A stretch of 33,443 nucleotides of DNA from DAOPXV01 sp035352535. Its GTDB lineage: Bacteria > Muiribacteriota > UBA9980. A model generated the notes under the pieces. The model was not told where the DNA came from, did not search any database, and worked only from the letters and a program-made list of their open reading frames with translations. The position numbers and the translations under genes were made by a program. Each line of letters opens with the position of its first letter. The first letter of the stretch is position 1. Shown one piece after another: positions 33,045-33,443 of this stretch. The stretch lies in contig CAZJFS010000035.1 of the NCBI GenBank assembly GCA_964545075.1, positions 1 to 33,443 on the forward strand, written 5' to 3'.

Positions 33045-33443
33045 ATGAAGACCAAGTATAAAGCCTTTTTTACCGTTCTATTCTCCGTCTTATTCTTAGT
33101 ATGCCTCGTTTGCTCATCTTATGCCGACGGGTTCGTCAAACTCCCCGTTAAAACAATCACCGAAGGCGTCGCCCCATGGGTTAAAATAGAATGCCTCAAA
33201 GATAATTCAACCGGCTTCGTCGCCGAGCCTTTCCACGAAAAATCAAAAATAACATATCCGATCTTAAAGGACGCTTTCGGTTCCGATACTCCACACTCCC
33301 GTTTCGCGCTTCTTCACTATGCTCCATGTTACGATACCGCCGGCAAAACGCCAGTCCTTCTGGTTCACGGCGCTGGCGATAACGCCAATCGCGCATGGTG
33401 CCATCCTTACGAATTCGAGACCGCGGACGGAAACAATATCAAA
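33045..33443 (+). CDS. Exported alpha/beta hydrolase, N-terminal part
   Basis: The first 133 residues of an open frame that runs off the window. A signal peptide covers about 1-27 (FFTVLFSVLFLVCLVCSSYA-DG). After a short lead domain, TPVLLVHGAGDNANRAW is the beta-3 strand and oxyanion-hole HGxG motif of alpha/beta-hydrolase lipases and esterases. The catalytic Ser, Asp and His lie beyond the window edge. Probably a secreted or periplasmic lipase/esterase. The ATG at 33045 is chosen because it opens the signal peptide; the Shine-Dalgarno (AAAGGG) is distant. Confidence 0.75.
   Translation, partial: MKTKYKAFFTVLFSVLFLVCLVCSSYADGFVKLPVKTITEGVAPWVKIECLKDNSTGFVAEPFHEKSKITYPILKDAFGSDTPHSRFALLHYAPCYDTAGKTPVLLVHGAGDNANRAWCHPYEFETADGNNIK

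Overview
The window reads as a chromosomal segment of an uncultivated diderm (Gram-negative-type) bacterium of moderate-to-low GC content. Evidence for an outer membrane is direct: two beta-barrel-type proteins, a lipoprotein and many Sec signal peptides. The heavy use of TPR proteins, a GAF/cyclase sensor, lamin-tail-domain surface proteins and PorV-like barrels would suit deep-branching phyla such as Riflebacteria or Wallbacteria. That placement is inference and cannot be settled from the sequence. I see no IS element, prophage, CRISPR array or integrase.

Layout. 1-443: a partial minus-strand Ala-rich exported protein abuts the start-less Lys/Ala-rich 3' end of a plus-strand gene, followed by a clear bidirectional terminator. 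459-5206: a minus-strand cluster of a secreted protein with a consensus promoter, a membrane GAF-adenylate cyclase, and a membrane-anchored propeller-like protein. 5289-6215: a membrane C39-like cysteine peptidase, with the tail of a dead GNAT acetyltransferase just after its stop. 6522-13583: a plus-strand three-gene outer-membrane/surface operon (barrel protein, 1360-aa lamin-tail/cohesin/FlgD-like surface protein, PorV-like barrel). 13564-19240: three tandem minus-strand paralogues of an unrecognised TPR, coiled-coil and two-TM family. 19445-19918: secG and a back-to-back divergent promoter pair. 19961-28469: a tightly coupled operon of a secreted TPR protein, a glycoside-hydrolase-like exported protein (GTGA overlap) and a 1862-aa cytoplasmic TPR protein of unknown function (TAATG overlap), closed by a strong terminator. 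28613-29711: a gene-poor stretch with decayed sequence, an unlisted 47-aa ORF, a 16-bp direct repeat and an FxLYD-like lipoprotein. 29778-33443: a STAND-like TPR protein whose nucleotide-binding motifs are degenerate, a Bcp-type peroxiredoxin, tRNA-Pro(GGG) with a good promoter, and the start of an exported alpha/beta hydrolase.

How the genes may work together. The 6522-13583 operon looks like a surface-display module: a PorV-type barrel beside a large protein ending in a FlgD/type-IX-like C-terminal Ig domain. The cyclase implies cAMP signalling from a membrane-associated GAF sensor. The strongest candidates for undescribed biology are the tandem TPR/two-TM trio, the secreted-TPR/hydrolase/giant-TPR operon, and the pseudo-STAND protein. 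All functional links between neighbours are inferred from position only.
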